From positions 1 through 64,000 of IMG/VR virus record IMGVR_UViG_3300026484_000001: 64,000 nt of DNA; one strand, given 5' to 3'. This document shows, one piece after another, positions 1 through 7,866 of the stretch. The notes below the pieces were generated by a model. It did no database searches and was not told where the DNA came from. It saw nothing but the letters and a program-made list of their open reading frames with translations. A program made the translations under genes and the position numbers. The first letter of the stretch is position 1; every line of letters starts with the position of its first letter. Source of the stretch: a virus.

Positions 1-178
1 TGAGGCTGAAAAAGCTAAAGAAGCACTTGAGGCTGAAGCAAAGAAGTCTGAATCTGAACCAAAAGTAACGGAAAAGAAAGAGACTGCTTCACAATCTAAG
101 GCTCGTAAAGCAAAAGAGGCGAAAGCTTCAAGAGCTTCAAAAGCTAAAGATGTAAAAATTGAAACTGAAGATAAATAA
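1..178 (+). CDS. C-terminal end of a Lys/Glu/Ala-rich protein (partial)
   Basis: An open frame runs in from the left edge and stops with TAA at 176-178, giving the last 58 residues. The composition is almost only K, E, A and S, which suggests a charged helix or coiled-coil tail. The next gene begins 9 nt later behind an AGGAG ribosome site, so the two are probably cotranscribed. Function is unknown from this fragment; an acidic/basic tail of a head or scaffold-type protein is possible but not shown. Confidence 0.7.
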   Translation, partial: EAEKAKEALEAEAKKSESEPKVTEKKETASQSKARKAKEAKASRASKAKDVKIETEDK

Positions 179-187
179 GGAGATACT

Positions 188-712
188 ATGGTAAACTTAG
201 AATCACTTGCTGAATTCTTAAAAAGTAGCGACAAGCTTGAAGTTAAAATGACTGAAAGTGGGTTAATCGTTACTGAAAAGGGACTTAACGAGAAAAACAT
301 TATCCCTTCTGATCTTTCTTCTTTCGTTGGTGTTTATGAACAAACTGAAATCACTGCTAGTGGTTCGGGGTACAATATCACTGTTGAACGAATGTCTGCT
401 AATAACTTCATGAAATTACTTATGAGTGTTTTTGCTGCTGAGTACAACTTTGAAGTTACTGGTGAATATACGATCTCTGCAACTAAAAAAGGCGCAAACG
501 AAAGTGTTAAGGAACCAGAAGCTGTTATGACTATCGATGAAATCGCGGAAGCGATTGATGCGGATGGCATTGAGATTGAGCTCCACGAAGATGGACTTAA
601 AATCGTAGCATCAGACCTTATGGCTGTAGCTGAGAAGATTGATTCACTGAATCCAAACCTTGACATCCAACTTATGGATGAATACCTTACTGTAATGGAT
701 GGAGAAAAATAA
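188..712 (+). CDS. Hypothetical protein, 174 aa
   Basis: Complete frame with an AGGAG site (178-182) before the ATG. The protein is acidic, with two similar-looking halves that each start with a short helix and a 'DGIEIEL/DKLEVKM'-type strand, so an internal duplication is possible. Its stop overlaps the next start (TAATG). It sits upstream of tail genes, so a structural or assembly role is inferred only from position. Confidence 0.75.
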   Translation: MVNLESLAEFLKSSDKLEVKMTESGLIVTEKGLNEKNIIPSDLSSFVGVYEQTEITASGSGYNITVERMSANNFMKLLMSVFAAEYNFEVTGEYTISATKKGANESVKEPEAVMTIDEIAEAIDADGIEIELHEDGLKIVASDLMAVAEKIDSLNPNLDIQLMDEYLTVMDGEK

Positions 713-1326
713 TGGCAATTAAAGACCTAAGAAAATTAGACGAAAAGGCGACTGCTATTGCAGCAGCAAAGGCACTTCTTGAAGAAGCTGGTATGACAAT
801 CGTTGAGGGTGACATTGAAGTTCCTCTAGAAGATGCAATCGCATTAGTTGAGAGTGCTGGGCATTCTGTTGTTGAGTCGTCTGCTGATGTAGATGCTGAT
901 ACAAAAGCGAAAGTTCTTGCAGAACTTAAAGAAGATGGCATGACTGTTCTTTCGGAAGAAATGATGGACAAAATCGATGAAGAGTTAGAAACAATCATCG
1001 CTGACCGTGTCGCTGAAGCAAAGAAAATTGAAATGGACGACAAGTCTGATGACAAAGCTGATGACGACAAAGACGAAAAGAAAGAGTCTGATGACAAAGA
1101 TGACAAGTCTGATGACAAAGATGACAAGTCTGATGACAAAGATGACAAAGATGACAAAGATGACAAAGATGACAAGTCTGATGACAAAGATGACAAGTCT
1201 GATGACAAGTCTGATGACGACAAAGACGAAAAGAAAGAAAGTTACTTAGAATCTTTAATGGGTTCTACTGATGCTACAGTAAACGAGTCATCAAGAAAAG
1301 GTTCACTTCTAGAAAAACTAATGTAG
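712..1326 (+). CDS. Protein with long Asp/Lys/Ser repeat tract, 204 aa
   Basis: The start codon overlaps the previous stop. Residues 1-105 form an ordinary helical acidic domain. Residues about 108-178 are a low-complexity run of SDDK/DDK units, followed by a 25-residue C-terminal segment containing two similar 'SYLESLMG/GSLLEKLM' pieces. The repeat is highly charged and probably disordered. Not recognised; it may be a linker or decoration protein. The repeats imply length variation between related phages. Confidence 0.75.
   Translation: MAIKDLRKLDEKATAIAAAKALLEEAGMTIVEGDIEVPLEDAIALVESAGHSVVESSADVDADTKAKVLAELKEDGMTVLSEEMMDKIDEELETIIADRVAEAKKIEMDDKSDDKADDDKDEKKESDDKDDKSDDKDDKSDDKDDKDDKDDKDDKSDDKDDKSDDKSDDDKDEKKESYLESLMGSTDATVNESSRKGSLLEKLM
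1035..1230 (+). repeat. Tandem GATGACAAA / GATGACAAGTCT repeats inside a CDS
   Basis: The units GATGACAAA and GATGACAAGTCT alternate about 15 times in frame, encoding DDK and DDKS. Near-identity of neighbouring copies indicates recent slippage or unequal recombination. Confidence 0.9.
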
Positions 1327-1341
1327 TCGAAGGAGATATTT

Positions 1342-1914
1342 ATGACTATCACAGAATTAAATGAATATCTCCACATTAACTCCCTACAATATTTTGTCGG
1401 TGATGACATAGAAGTCACTGAGGAAATATTATCTGGTCTCGTAAAAAGATCGTTAAATGTCTATGGCAATTATCGACCTATTCTCCTCGAGTCCAGAGAA
1501 TACATTTCCGCCTACTCACACAAGATGAGTACACTTGACGGAAGAAAAATCACAAACATTCAATCAATTTCATATATAGATAAAATCTTAGACAGAAACG
1601 CAGATGTTCCATTTGACTGGCAATGGTCTCGTGAATCTAAAGTTCTAAGAATGCAAGCTGGTGGATCATACCATGTAGAGGCTCTAGTAATGCCTATTCT
1701 AGATGATATCGACTACGATCAAACCGAGTTCCTTGATATGACACAAGGTTTGTATATGATGTATGTAGGGCAATCTCGCAAGGGGTTCACTTTAGGTGAA
1801 CTTCCTTTCGAAAATGATGGACAAGATATTTATAACGATGGAAAAGAACTTTACGAGACAACAATTCAAGAGCTCGGTGAAGTAAATGACAATTGGTATT
1901 TATCAATTAACTAA
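1342..1914 (+). CDS. Putative neck/connector protein, 190 aa
   Basis: A good AAGGAG site (1331-1336) precedes the ATG. The protein starts with a short helical segment, followed by mixed alpha/beta sequence rich in Tyr and Asp. No catalytic motif is seen. It lies two genes before sheath-linked genes, where T4-like phages keep neck and head-completion proteins, so a connector role is inferred from order only. Not recognised by sequence. Confidence 0.7.
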   Translation: MTITELNEYLHINSLQYFVGDDIEVTEEILSGLVKRSLNVYGNYRPILLESREYISAYSHKMSTLDGRKITNIQSISYIDKILDRNADVPFDWQWSRESKVLRMQAGGSYHVEALVMPILDDIDYDQTEFLDMTQGLYMMYVGQSRKGFTLGELPFENDGQDIYNDGKELYETTIQELGEVNDNWYLSIN

Positions 1915-1924
1915 TGGATATAAA

Positions 1925-2134
1925 ATGGAAAACACAACTGAAATTAATGAGGGGCTTGTAGAAGTCCTTTTTAAAACATTTAGATCAAGCATACAAGTTC
2001 GCGATATGGGAACTATTGTAGAGTTCAAATTAATGTTCACTGAAACAAAGACTTTCTTTAGTCTTAAAGTCAGAAAGAACACTTTAAAAGATTTTCACGA
2101 TTGGTGGAGCAAAATTTACAAAGAGGTTGAATAA
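1925..2134 (+). CDS. Small hypothetical protein, 69 aa
   Basis: A start at 1925 leaves a 10-nt gap after the previous gene. An in-frame ATG at 1886 would overlap it by 29 nt. Neither has a clear ribosome site, so the start is uncertain. The product has two beta-like stretches and ends 'WWSKIYKEVE'. Its stop overlaps the next start (TAATG). Function unknown. Confidence 0.6.
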   Translation: MENTTEINEGLVEVLFKTFRSSIQVRDMGTIVEFKLMFTETKTFFSLKVRKNTLKDFHDWWSKIYKEVE

Positions 2135-2562
2135 TGGCACTTATAGAAAGATCATTTAAGTTAGCAACAAATATTTCAGGGATAGCGGTTAAGCAACTGC
2201 AACGACTGAATGGGTTGAAAGCAAATATCTATTTTCCTGTTGCCAAACCGTCTTTGTATAATGACTCATCTCAAGCATATGAGTATTCGACTTCACCTGA
2301 TGACGACGGAAGATTCCTCTTCACTGGAATTTATGGTACTCAAGAAATGACAGGATTTGAATTAGAGGGCTATTCCTCGTTCAATGACGGTGATGGAAAG
2401 ATGTATGTAATTGGTGAAGATGTTACAATCCCTCGTAATTCTAAGGTCGAAGTGTTATTCGAAGCTGGGATCAAAGTTTTTAGAACTCAAGATCTTAAAA
2501 TAGTGAACGGTGTCAATGGGAAGCCAGTTTATGGGGTTCTAGATATTGTACCATTTTCTTAG
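2134..2562 (+). CDS. Hypothetical virion or connector protein, 142 aa
   Basis: Translationally coupled to the upstream gene (TAATG). The sequence is beta-rich with 'DDDGRFLFTGIYGTQEMTGF'-type strands, like small head-tail joining or tail terminator proteins, but no family can be named. The unit ends here, and a late-type promoter element follows at 2563. Confidence 0.65.
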   Translation: MALIERSFKLATNISGIAVKQLQRLNGLKANIYFPVAKPSLYNDSSQAYEYSTSPDDDGRFLFTGIYGTQEMTGFELEGYSSFNDGDGKMYVIGEDVTIPRNSKVEVLFEAGIKVFRTQDLKIVNGVNGKPVYGVLDIVPFS

Positions 2563-2571
2563 TTAAATAAA
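2563..2571 (+). promoter_or_regulatory. Late-promoter-like element TTAAATAAA
   Basis: TTAAATAAA lies 21 nt before the ATG at 2592, directly after a stop codon. It matches the T4 late -10 element (TATAAATA) at 7 of 8 positions. Confidence 0.6.
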
Positions 2572-2591
2572 ACTAATGAAAGGATAAATAT

Positions 2592-3239
2592 ATGCAAACA
2601 TCAATGGTAATAGAGGGATTACTAGAACATGTCAAAGATACGATATTAAGGGAATTCACGATCATCCCCACATTCGTTTTTGACGACAGTCTAGATTTCA
2701 GAGAAAGAGCGGTTCAATATCTTGCTAGAGAAGGAGTTTTCCAGACACTAGAGGGTGAGACACCAAGCGAGTGGGCTTTGTTCATATGGACAAGGTCGCC
2801 AATAGTTACACCGTCGCAAGTTATTAGACCACATCAAGTTCCGTATTCAAATACGATGAACGATGTTTTACACGGAGAGTTCAACCATCGTCTAGCACAG
2901 GTTGATATCACATGTAAAATTGTTTCCAATAGTATTGAAATGTCGGAAACGATGGAAGAGCATATGTTTGTCCATGGCGGTGAACGAATCGACTTCGTTG
3001 TCGATTATGGTGGTGTGTTGGGTAAAATCCAATGTGCTGCGGAGGCCCAAGCCTCAACAAACTTTGAGGCTGAGGACTTAGATGGAAATGGAACAGTTGT
3101 TGCTGTATCTATGGACATTTCTCTGACTTATCCCGTGTTAATTCATCAAGAGGAATTCGCGAATATCGCGAATATTCCAGCGACATTTAATCCTTCTGGG
3201 AACAAATTCGGCGAGAAAGATGATTTAGCGGTCGACTGA
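2592..3239 (+). CDS. Putative tail completion/terminator-like protein, 215 aa
   Basis: The ATG follows GGATAAAT. The N-terminal helix is followed by alternating strands and a short C-terminal disordered tail. It lies two genes upstream of the sheath gene, where T4-like phages place gp3/gp15-type tail completion or connector proteins. This role is inferred from order and general composition. No diagnostic motif is visible. Confidence 0.65.
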   Translation: MQTSMVIEGLLEHVKDTILREFTIIPTFVFDDSLDFRERAVQYLAREGVFQTLEGETPSEWALFIWTRSPIVTPSQVIRPHQVPYSNTMNDVLHGEFNHRLAQVDITCKIVSNSIEMSETMEEHMFVHGGERIDFVVDYGGVLGKIQCAAEAQASTNFEAEDLDGNGTVVAVSMDISLTYPVLIHQEEFANIANIPATFNPSGNKFGEKDDLAVD

Positions 3240-3241
3240 CC

Positions 3242-3250
3242 TTAAATAAA
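3242..3250 (+). promoter_or_regulatory. Late-promoter-like element TTAAATAAA
   Basis: TTAAATAAA lies 2 nt after the stop of the preceding gene and 22 nt before the ATG of the 50-aa ORF that leads into the sheath gene. Confidence 0.6.
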
Positions 3251-3272
3251 CTAAACTACAATGGAGTCTAAT

Positions 3273-3425
3273 ATGGCAAAATTAATTTCTACAGTGAAAT
3301 TTCCAGTAACTGTTAAATATGATGGCGAAGAGATCGTTGTTTCGCCTCGTGAAACAATCAAAAAAATTGATGTGAATAAACTTCCTGGTAAATTGCCAGC
3401 TGGTCTTACATTAATCAACAAATAG
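3273..3425 (+). CDS. Small basic protein, 50 aa, before the sheath gene
   Basis: ATG at 3273 with a GGAG site (3263-3266), TAG at 3423. The 50 residues form a short beta-rich domain with many Lys. It sits 11 nt before the sheath gene and shares its late-type promoter, so it is probably a structural or assembly accessory. No family recognised. Codon use matches its neighbours and the spacing is tight, which supports a real gene despite the size. Confidence 0.7.
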   Translation: MAKLISTVKFPVTVKYDGEEIVVSPRETIKKIDVNKLPGKLPAGLTLINK

Positions 3426-3436
3426 GAGTCTGATAT

Positions 3437-5761
3437 ATGGGTGCTGCAAATGTATTTATAAAGGAGAGAGACCTCTCTGTAAGAGTTCCTGGTTTTGACG
3501 GAGTTTATAACTCAATCTTAATTAGAGCTAAAAAAGGTCCAATTAACAAACCAATTCTAATTTCTGATGAAACTGCTCTATTGAACTATTTCACACCAGA
3601 AAAAACTGTAAAAATCGGTTACGATTTTGCTTATTACTCTGCTCTTGCTGTTTTACAAAAAACACATAGACTTTGGGTTACTCGTGTTGCAAACAATGCT
3701 GAATATGGTGCTGCTGTAATTAATGTTGCTGGGTCTGCCAAAGCATTTACACAAATGGACGAAACTGCTCCGGAAAAGGCTGAAATTACATTTACTGTAA
3801 ATTCAATCACTGACGGTTCTGATAAAGTAACTGTTGCAAACCTTAACGGTGGAATGGTTGACGATCTAGTTGGTCGTATTATCAATATCGATACAATTGG
3901 TGAATATACGGTATCTGCTGTAAATGTTGCTGAATTAACTCTTGATAGAGTTGTTACTTCTGGTGTTTCTTTCGTTGGTACTGGTACTGGTACAGTTGCT
4001 GCTTCTGCTGATTTCGTAAGTTTTGAGTGTTCTACGCTTCAAGATGGTGACGATACTGTTGATGTAAGTAACTTATCTGTTGGTATTCCTTCTGACCTTT
4101 CTGGGAAAGTTGTGACATTTGTCATCGATGGTGTTGCTGAAGCGAAAACGGTTACAAGTGTAAGTGGAACAACTTTGACTTTAGATTCTGCTGTTTCTGC
4201 TGCTACTGCTGATGATGGTATCGGTTATGTTGGTTCTCCTGAGGTGACTTTAGATCTTCTTGATGTAATTGACGGTGCTTCAACTCTGACTTTCACTAAC
4301 TTTGCTCCGGCATATATTAGTGCTTCATCTTTAGATGGATCTGGTGTAGATGTTGTTCTAAACTTAACAAACGGTCAAGTTCAATCTGAAACAATTCTTG
4401 TTGACACAGTTACTGGTTCAACTATCAATGTGAACGGTACTATCAATAATGCATCTTTAGATGACACATCTGCTGCTGTTGCTCCATTCGTTGAAGCTCA
4501 GGCTCCAGGTATTATTGATCCAACTGCATATATCTTTGCTGACGAAGCAATGGCGATCTTTGCATCTGATCAAGGTGAATGGTCGAAAGACTTAAGAGTT
4601 GAGATTGTAACTGATCCTACTGTTGTCAAAGAAGCTGATTCATTTATTGTAAATGTTTACTTCAAACAAAATGTTGTTGTCCCAGTTGAGACTTTCACTT
4701 GTTCTAGAATCAATGGTAAAAAAGACGGATACGGTCGTAACATCTTTTTAGATGAGATCTTAGAAAGTTCAAACTACATTAGTGGTATTTCTAATCCAGC
4801 TGTTGACGAACTCGTTCTTCCTGCTGCTACACCAAGCAAAAATGCACTTATTAAATTTGTAAGTGGTGATGATGGTATGCCAGTTTCTGACTCTGATATG
4901 ATTTTTGCGGCAGACTTGTTTGCTAATAAAAATTCATACCCAATGTCTTTATTCTTAGATGGTGGATGGGCGACTGTTGGTTTCCAAAAGAAACTAATCG
5001 AAATCTGTGAAACTAGAAAAGATTCAATGGCAATCTTATCTGTACCTATTGGTAACGAGTTTTCAAATGATTACTTAAATGAAATCGTTGATTATCGTAA
5101 AAATGTGTTAAATGCAAACAGTTCACACGGTGCACTATTTACATGTCATGTTGAAATCACTGATAAGTTCAATGATCGTACGATCTATGTTGCTCCTGAT
5201 GGCTATGCTGCTGCCGCAGTAAACTTTAGTGCATCAAACTACGAAATTTGGTATCCACCAGCTGGATTCAAAAGAGGGTTGTTAAAAGTTAATGATACAC
5301 TTCGTCGTTTCAAAGACGGTGATATGGATTATCTATATGACGAAGGAATTAATCCAATTCGTTTCTATCCTGGAAAAGGTATTTCAATTTGGGGTCAAAA
5401 AACTCTAAGTGCTAGACCATCAAGCCTTGACAGAATGAATGTTCGTCTATTGTTAATGGTTATTGAACCAGCGATTGCTGAGTTCCTAGAAGACTACTTA
5501 TTCGATCTAAACACAGACGGAATTCGTACTCTTGTAAAAGTTGGTATCGACAACTATATGGAAAATATTAAAGCTAGAAATGGTGTTTATGACTTCTATA
5601 CTATATGTGACGAAACTAATAACACTGGTGTTGACATTGACAATCATAGATTAAATGTTGACTTATTCATCAAACCTGTTCAATCAATTGAGTATGTGTA
5701 TTTCACTACTGTTCTGACTCCAACTGGTGTTGATTTCAAGCTTGCGCAAGCTGCACTTTAA
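3437..5761 (+). CDS. gp18: Contractile tail sheath protein (gp18-like), 774 aa
   Basis: The product forms the sheath that contracts to drive the tube through the host envelope. The N-terminus has the sheath pattern (strand, then 'VRVPGFDGVYNSILIRAKKG') and the C-terminal third carries the conserved core. That core includes 'GLLKVNDT', the 'NPIRFYPGKGISIWGQKTL' block and a final domain ending in a beta strand used in subunit-to-subunit linkage. Residues about 90-330 hold inserted, Thr/Val/Asp-rich repeated beta domains that would project outward. Length is somewhat above T4 gp18 (659 aa), which the inserts explain. The tail tube gene follows, the standard order. Confidence 0.93.
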   Translation: MGAANVFIKERDLSVRVPGFDGVYNSILIRAKKGPINKPILISDETALLNYFTPEKTVKIGYDFAYYSALAVLQKTHRLWVTRVANNAEYGAAVINVAGSAKAFTQMDETAPEKAEITFTVNSITDGSDKVTVANLNGGMVDDLVGRIINIDTIGEYTVSAVNVAELTLDRVVTSGVSFVGTGTGTVAASADFVSFECSTLQDGDDTVDVSNLSVGIPSDLSGKVVTFVIDGVAEAKTVTSVSGTTLTLDSAVSAATADDGIGYVGSPEVTLDLLDVIDGASTLTFTNFAPAYISASSLDGSGVDVVLNLTNGQVQSETILVDTVTGSTINVNGTINNASLDDTSAAVAPFVEAQAPGIIDPTAYIFADEAMAIFASDQGEWSKDLRVEIVTDPTVVKEADSFIVNVYFKQNVVVPVETFTCSRINGKKDGYGRNIFLDEILESSNYISGISNPAVDELVLPAATPSKNALIKFVSGDDGMPVSDSDMIFAADLFANKNSYPMSLFLDGGWATVGFQKKLIEICETRKDSMAILSVPIGNEFSNDYLNEIVDYRKNVLNANSSHGALFTCHVEITDKFNDRTIYVAPDGYAAAAVNFSASNYEIWYPPAGFKRGLLKVNDTLRRFKDGDMDYLYDEGINPIRFYPGKGISIWGQKTLSARPSSLDRMNVRLLLMVIEPAIAEFLEDYLFDLNTDGIRTLVKVGIDNYMENIKARNGVYDFYTICDETNNTGVDIDNHRLNVDLFIKPVQSIEYVYFTTVLTPTGVDFKLAQAAL

Positions 5762-5775
5762 GGAGGGTATAGAAT

Positions 5776-6279
5776 ATGGGTAGACCTACTATCGAAAACA
5801 TCAGAAGTCTTGGAGACTTCATGGTGTCAAACCTATGGGACATTAACATAATCGGTGCTGGATCAGTATTCGAAGTTGCGGGACTTAACTTCCGTGCAGT
5901 TTCATGTGAACTTCCGAAACGAACTGGTAACTCTCTTGAGGTAAACATTCGTGGTCAGAAGATCAAACAACCTGGAGATTATGATTATAGTGGTTCAATC
6001 ACTATAACACTTGCCGAGGGTGACAATGCTGAGGTACACAAAGCAATTACTGCTCTTCGTGAACTTACAGTGACAACTCTTACAAATTCACAACTGCCAA
6101 AAGCAGCAGTCGAATCTGTAATTACAATCAAAAGATTGAACAGACAAGGTTCTCTGACTCATGGTTTCATCATTCGTGGTGCATTCTTAGAAGACTACGA
6201 TCTTGGTGAACTTTCTGATGCTGGTGACATTGTTCAACCAACTGTTACATTTAGTTACGATTATTTCATCGAACTATAA
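5776..6279 (+). CDS. gp19: Tail tube protein (gp19-like), 167 aa
   Basis: Forms the inner tube through which DNA passes. Length matches T4 gp19 (163 aa), and it directly follows the sheath gene behind an AGGAGG site (5761-5766). The mixed beta sequence with 'NNF'-type loops, an 'NIRGQKIKQPGDYDYSGSI' hairpin and a central helix fits the tube fold. The next gene is a probable divergent relative. Confidence 0.88.
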   Translation: MGRPTIENIRSLGDFMVSNLWDINIIGAGSVFEVAGLNFRAVSCELPKRTGNSLEVNIRGQKIKQPGDYDYSGSITITLAEGDNAEVHKAITALRELTVTTLTNSQLPKAAVESVITIKRLNRQGSLTHGFIIRGAFLEDYDLGELSDAGDIVQPTVTFSYDYFIEL

Positions 6280-6292
6280 TTGAGGAGTCCCC

Positions 6293-6778
6293 ATGGCACT
6301 AACAATTGAACAAGTTCGTGCACCTCAATGGGACAAATCAAACCTTTGGAGTGTACTCATACAAGGGGTCGCCACTTTAAGAGGCGGTCTCTTCCCAATC
6401 AATGATATAGAAATTGGTTATCATGGTATTCAAAATGGTACACTAAGTGGTACAAGTCTTGAGTTCGCTCAAACTGCCACTTTCCCTATTTTGACAATGT
6501 CATATATAGATGATCAAGACCTTAAATTTACAAAGGGTCTTCGAAAATGGATGGCTGAAATAGTATCCGAAGATGGCCTGGTTGTTCAACCGATAGAACA
6601 AGCGATGAAAGCTATTATTTTTTCAAAGCAAGGTTCTTTAAGATTCTCCGAAGACGATTCAGCAATATGGGCTTATCCAACTGGTCAAATCACTTATCAT
6701 GGTGACTCTGACGGTTCAAGTCCTATCTATTCGATCCAATTCACTGTCGTTTACAGTGATCTACACTCAAAAATATAG
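6293..6778 (+). CDS. Second tail-tube-like protein, 161 aa
   Basis: Similar in length to the preceding tube protein and sharing its opening pattern ('SNLWSVLIQG' against 'SNLWDINIIG') and overall beta layout. That suggests a diverged duplicate. It may form the first tube ring at the baseplate (gp48/gp54-like role) or cap the tube; this is inference. GGAG site at 6285. The stop lies inside a hairpin that ends the sheath-tube unit. Confidence 0.75.
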   Translation: MALTIEQVRAPQWDKSNLWSVLIQGVATLRGGLFPINDIEIGYHGIQNGTLSGTSLEFAQTATFPILTMSYIDDQDLKFTKGLRKWMAEIVSEDGLVVQPIEQAMKAIIFSKQGSLRFSEDDSAIWAYPTGQITYHGDSDGSSPIYSIQFTVVYSDLHSKI

Positions 6779-6793
6779 AGGGCTTCCCTCTAT
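6775..6793 (+). terminator. Hairpin after tube genes
   Basis: Perfect 8-bp inverted repeat ATAGAGGG / CCCTCTAT with a 3-nt loop, overlapping the stop codon. There is no T tract, so it may pause or stabilise the mRNA rather than terminate fully. A late-type element follows at 6820. Confidence 0.5.
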
Positions 6794-6819
6794 ACTTCCC
6801 CAACTCACTTTATCATCCA

Positions 6820-6828
6820 TTAAATACT
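6820..6828 (+). promoter_or_regulatory. Late-promoter-like element TTAAATACT
   Basis: Lies in the 74-nt gap before the gp26-like gene, 25 nt before its likely ATG (6853). A weaker match than the other sites. Confidence 0.45.
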
Positions 6829-6852
6829 TGTAATAGAATGCAAGGAATGAAA

Positions 6853-7770
6853 ATGGAAAAACGAAAAAGACCTGTCACATATGCAGAAACTCTTCAAGCT
6901 AAGAAATTTGCAGAAGATCTAGATAGGAAACTCATTGACGAGGAAAAGGCACTATTACCTAAACTCGAAACATCAATGACTGGTATCGAAGTTGATACTC
7001 TCCCATCACACGGAATTTTATACCCTGAAGATTTTACTGTATATTTTGCACCGCTGACCTTTGGTGAAATGAAGTTTCTAAGTGGATCTTCGATCCAAGA
7101 CAAAGAAAGTATCGAATTCTTTCTTAGTAAGATCACAACTAATATCGATGTAAAGGATTTGACATACTTTGACTTCTTCTACATCACAGTTCTAATAAAA
7201 CTAGCTACATTTGGAATTGGTGAATACAATATTGTATTTGAGTGTTCAGAATGCGGGAATGAAAATACTGGCAGCTTCTCTTCTGCGGATGTTATATTTG
7301 AAGAATTACGAGTCCCATTCCCAGTCACAGCTGAGGGTGATTCTGGTAAATCTTACGAATTCAAGCCTCTGACAGTTGGAAGTTACTTACATCTTGTCAA
7401 TCGCAAGGTTGAAGATGACTGGGACGAATATATGTCCTATTGTATTCAAGGCGAAGAAACACACCTTGCTCAATTAGAAACAATGAAGAAAGAGTTCAAA
7501 GGGGTGTCCGCTTCAATACTTGAAATGATCGATGCCTCTTTTTACCATGGTGTACAAGACATTCCAGTCAAGTGCTCACACGAAGAAATTATAAATACTG
7601 GAAAATACGATGTCGAGGGTGTAGAAATCACTCGCAAGGAGGTTTGTGGCAAAGTCCATAATATCCCCTTTCAGTCACTCTCCGAATTCACTATTACCAC
7701 AGATGGATGCAAAGAGTCTATTAGAAATAGAATCCATTTTGGCTTACAAGATGCACATAAGTCCAATTGA
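6853..7770 (+). CDS. gp26: Baseplate hub protein, gp26-like, about 305 aa
   Basis: The AAGGA at 6842-6846 best serves the ATG at 6853; in-frame ATGs at 6838 and 6847 are also possible. The protein matches the T4 base-plate (gp26) type pattern: an N-terminal helix, a 'GILYPEDFTVYFAPLTFGEMKFL' strand block, then a zinc-site-like CxxC ('ECSECGNENTG') and a second Cys/His cluster near the C-terminus ('CSHEEI...EVCGKVH'). It is longer than T4 gp26 (208 aa). It lies just before the tape measure and overlaps a small out-of-frame gene. Family call by pattern only. Confidence 0.7.
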   Translation: MEKRKRPVTYAETLQAKKFAEDLDRKLIDEEKALLPKLETSMTGIEVDTLPSHGILYPEDFTVYFAPLTFGEMKFLSGSSIQDKESIEFFLSKITTNIDVKDLTYFDFFYITVLIKLATFGIGEYNIVFECSECGNENTGSFSSADVIFEELRVPFPVTAEGDSGKSYEFKPLTVGSYLHLVNRKVEDDWDEYMSYCIQGEETHLAQLETMKKEFKGVSASILEMIDASFYHGVQDIPVKCSHEEIINTGKYDVEGVEITRKEVCGKVHNIPFQSLSEFTITTDGCKESIRNRIHFGLQDAHKSN

Positions 7771-7855
7771 CCTAAATCAAATGGAATATGGTGAAGTAAT
7801 ATTTGTGGAACAACAACTCGCTGACTTCATAGAAAAAGAACAACCTGATAATTAA
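7646..7855 (+). CDS. Small protein overlapping the gp26-like gene, 69 aa
   Basis: A strong AAGGAGG (7636-7642) lies inside the upstream gene, followed by GTG at 7646 in the +1 frame. The ORF runs 125 nt inside the upstream gene and continues 85 nt beyond it, ending 11 nt before the tape measure gene. Residues 24-69 look like a folded helical domain with 'DLNQMEYGEV'. A small tail-assembly factor before the tape measure is a common arrangement (lambda G/GT, T4 gp51-like). An internal ATG at 7703 would give 50 aa. Confidence 0.6.
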   Translation: MAKSIISPFSHSPNSLLPQMDAKSLLEIESILAYKMHISPIDLNQMEYGEVIFVEQQLADFIEKEQPDN

Positions 7856-7866
7856 CGGAGTTATAA

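Noticed and set aside
687-1223. Long minus-strand Ser/Leu-rich ORF
   Set aside because: It is the reverse shadow of the DDK repeat tract; no ribosome site and the sequence is pure repeat.
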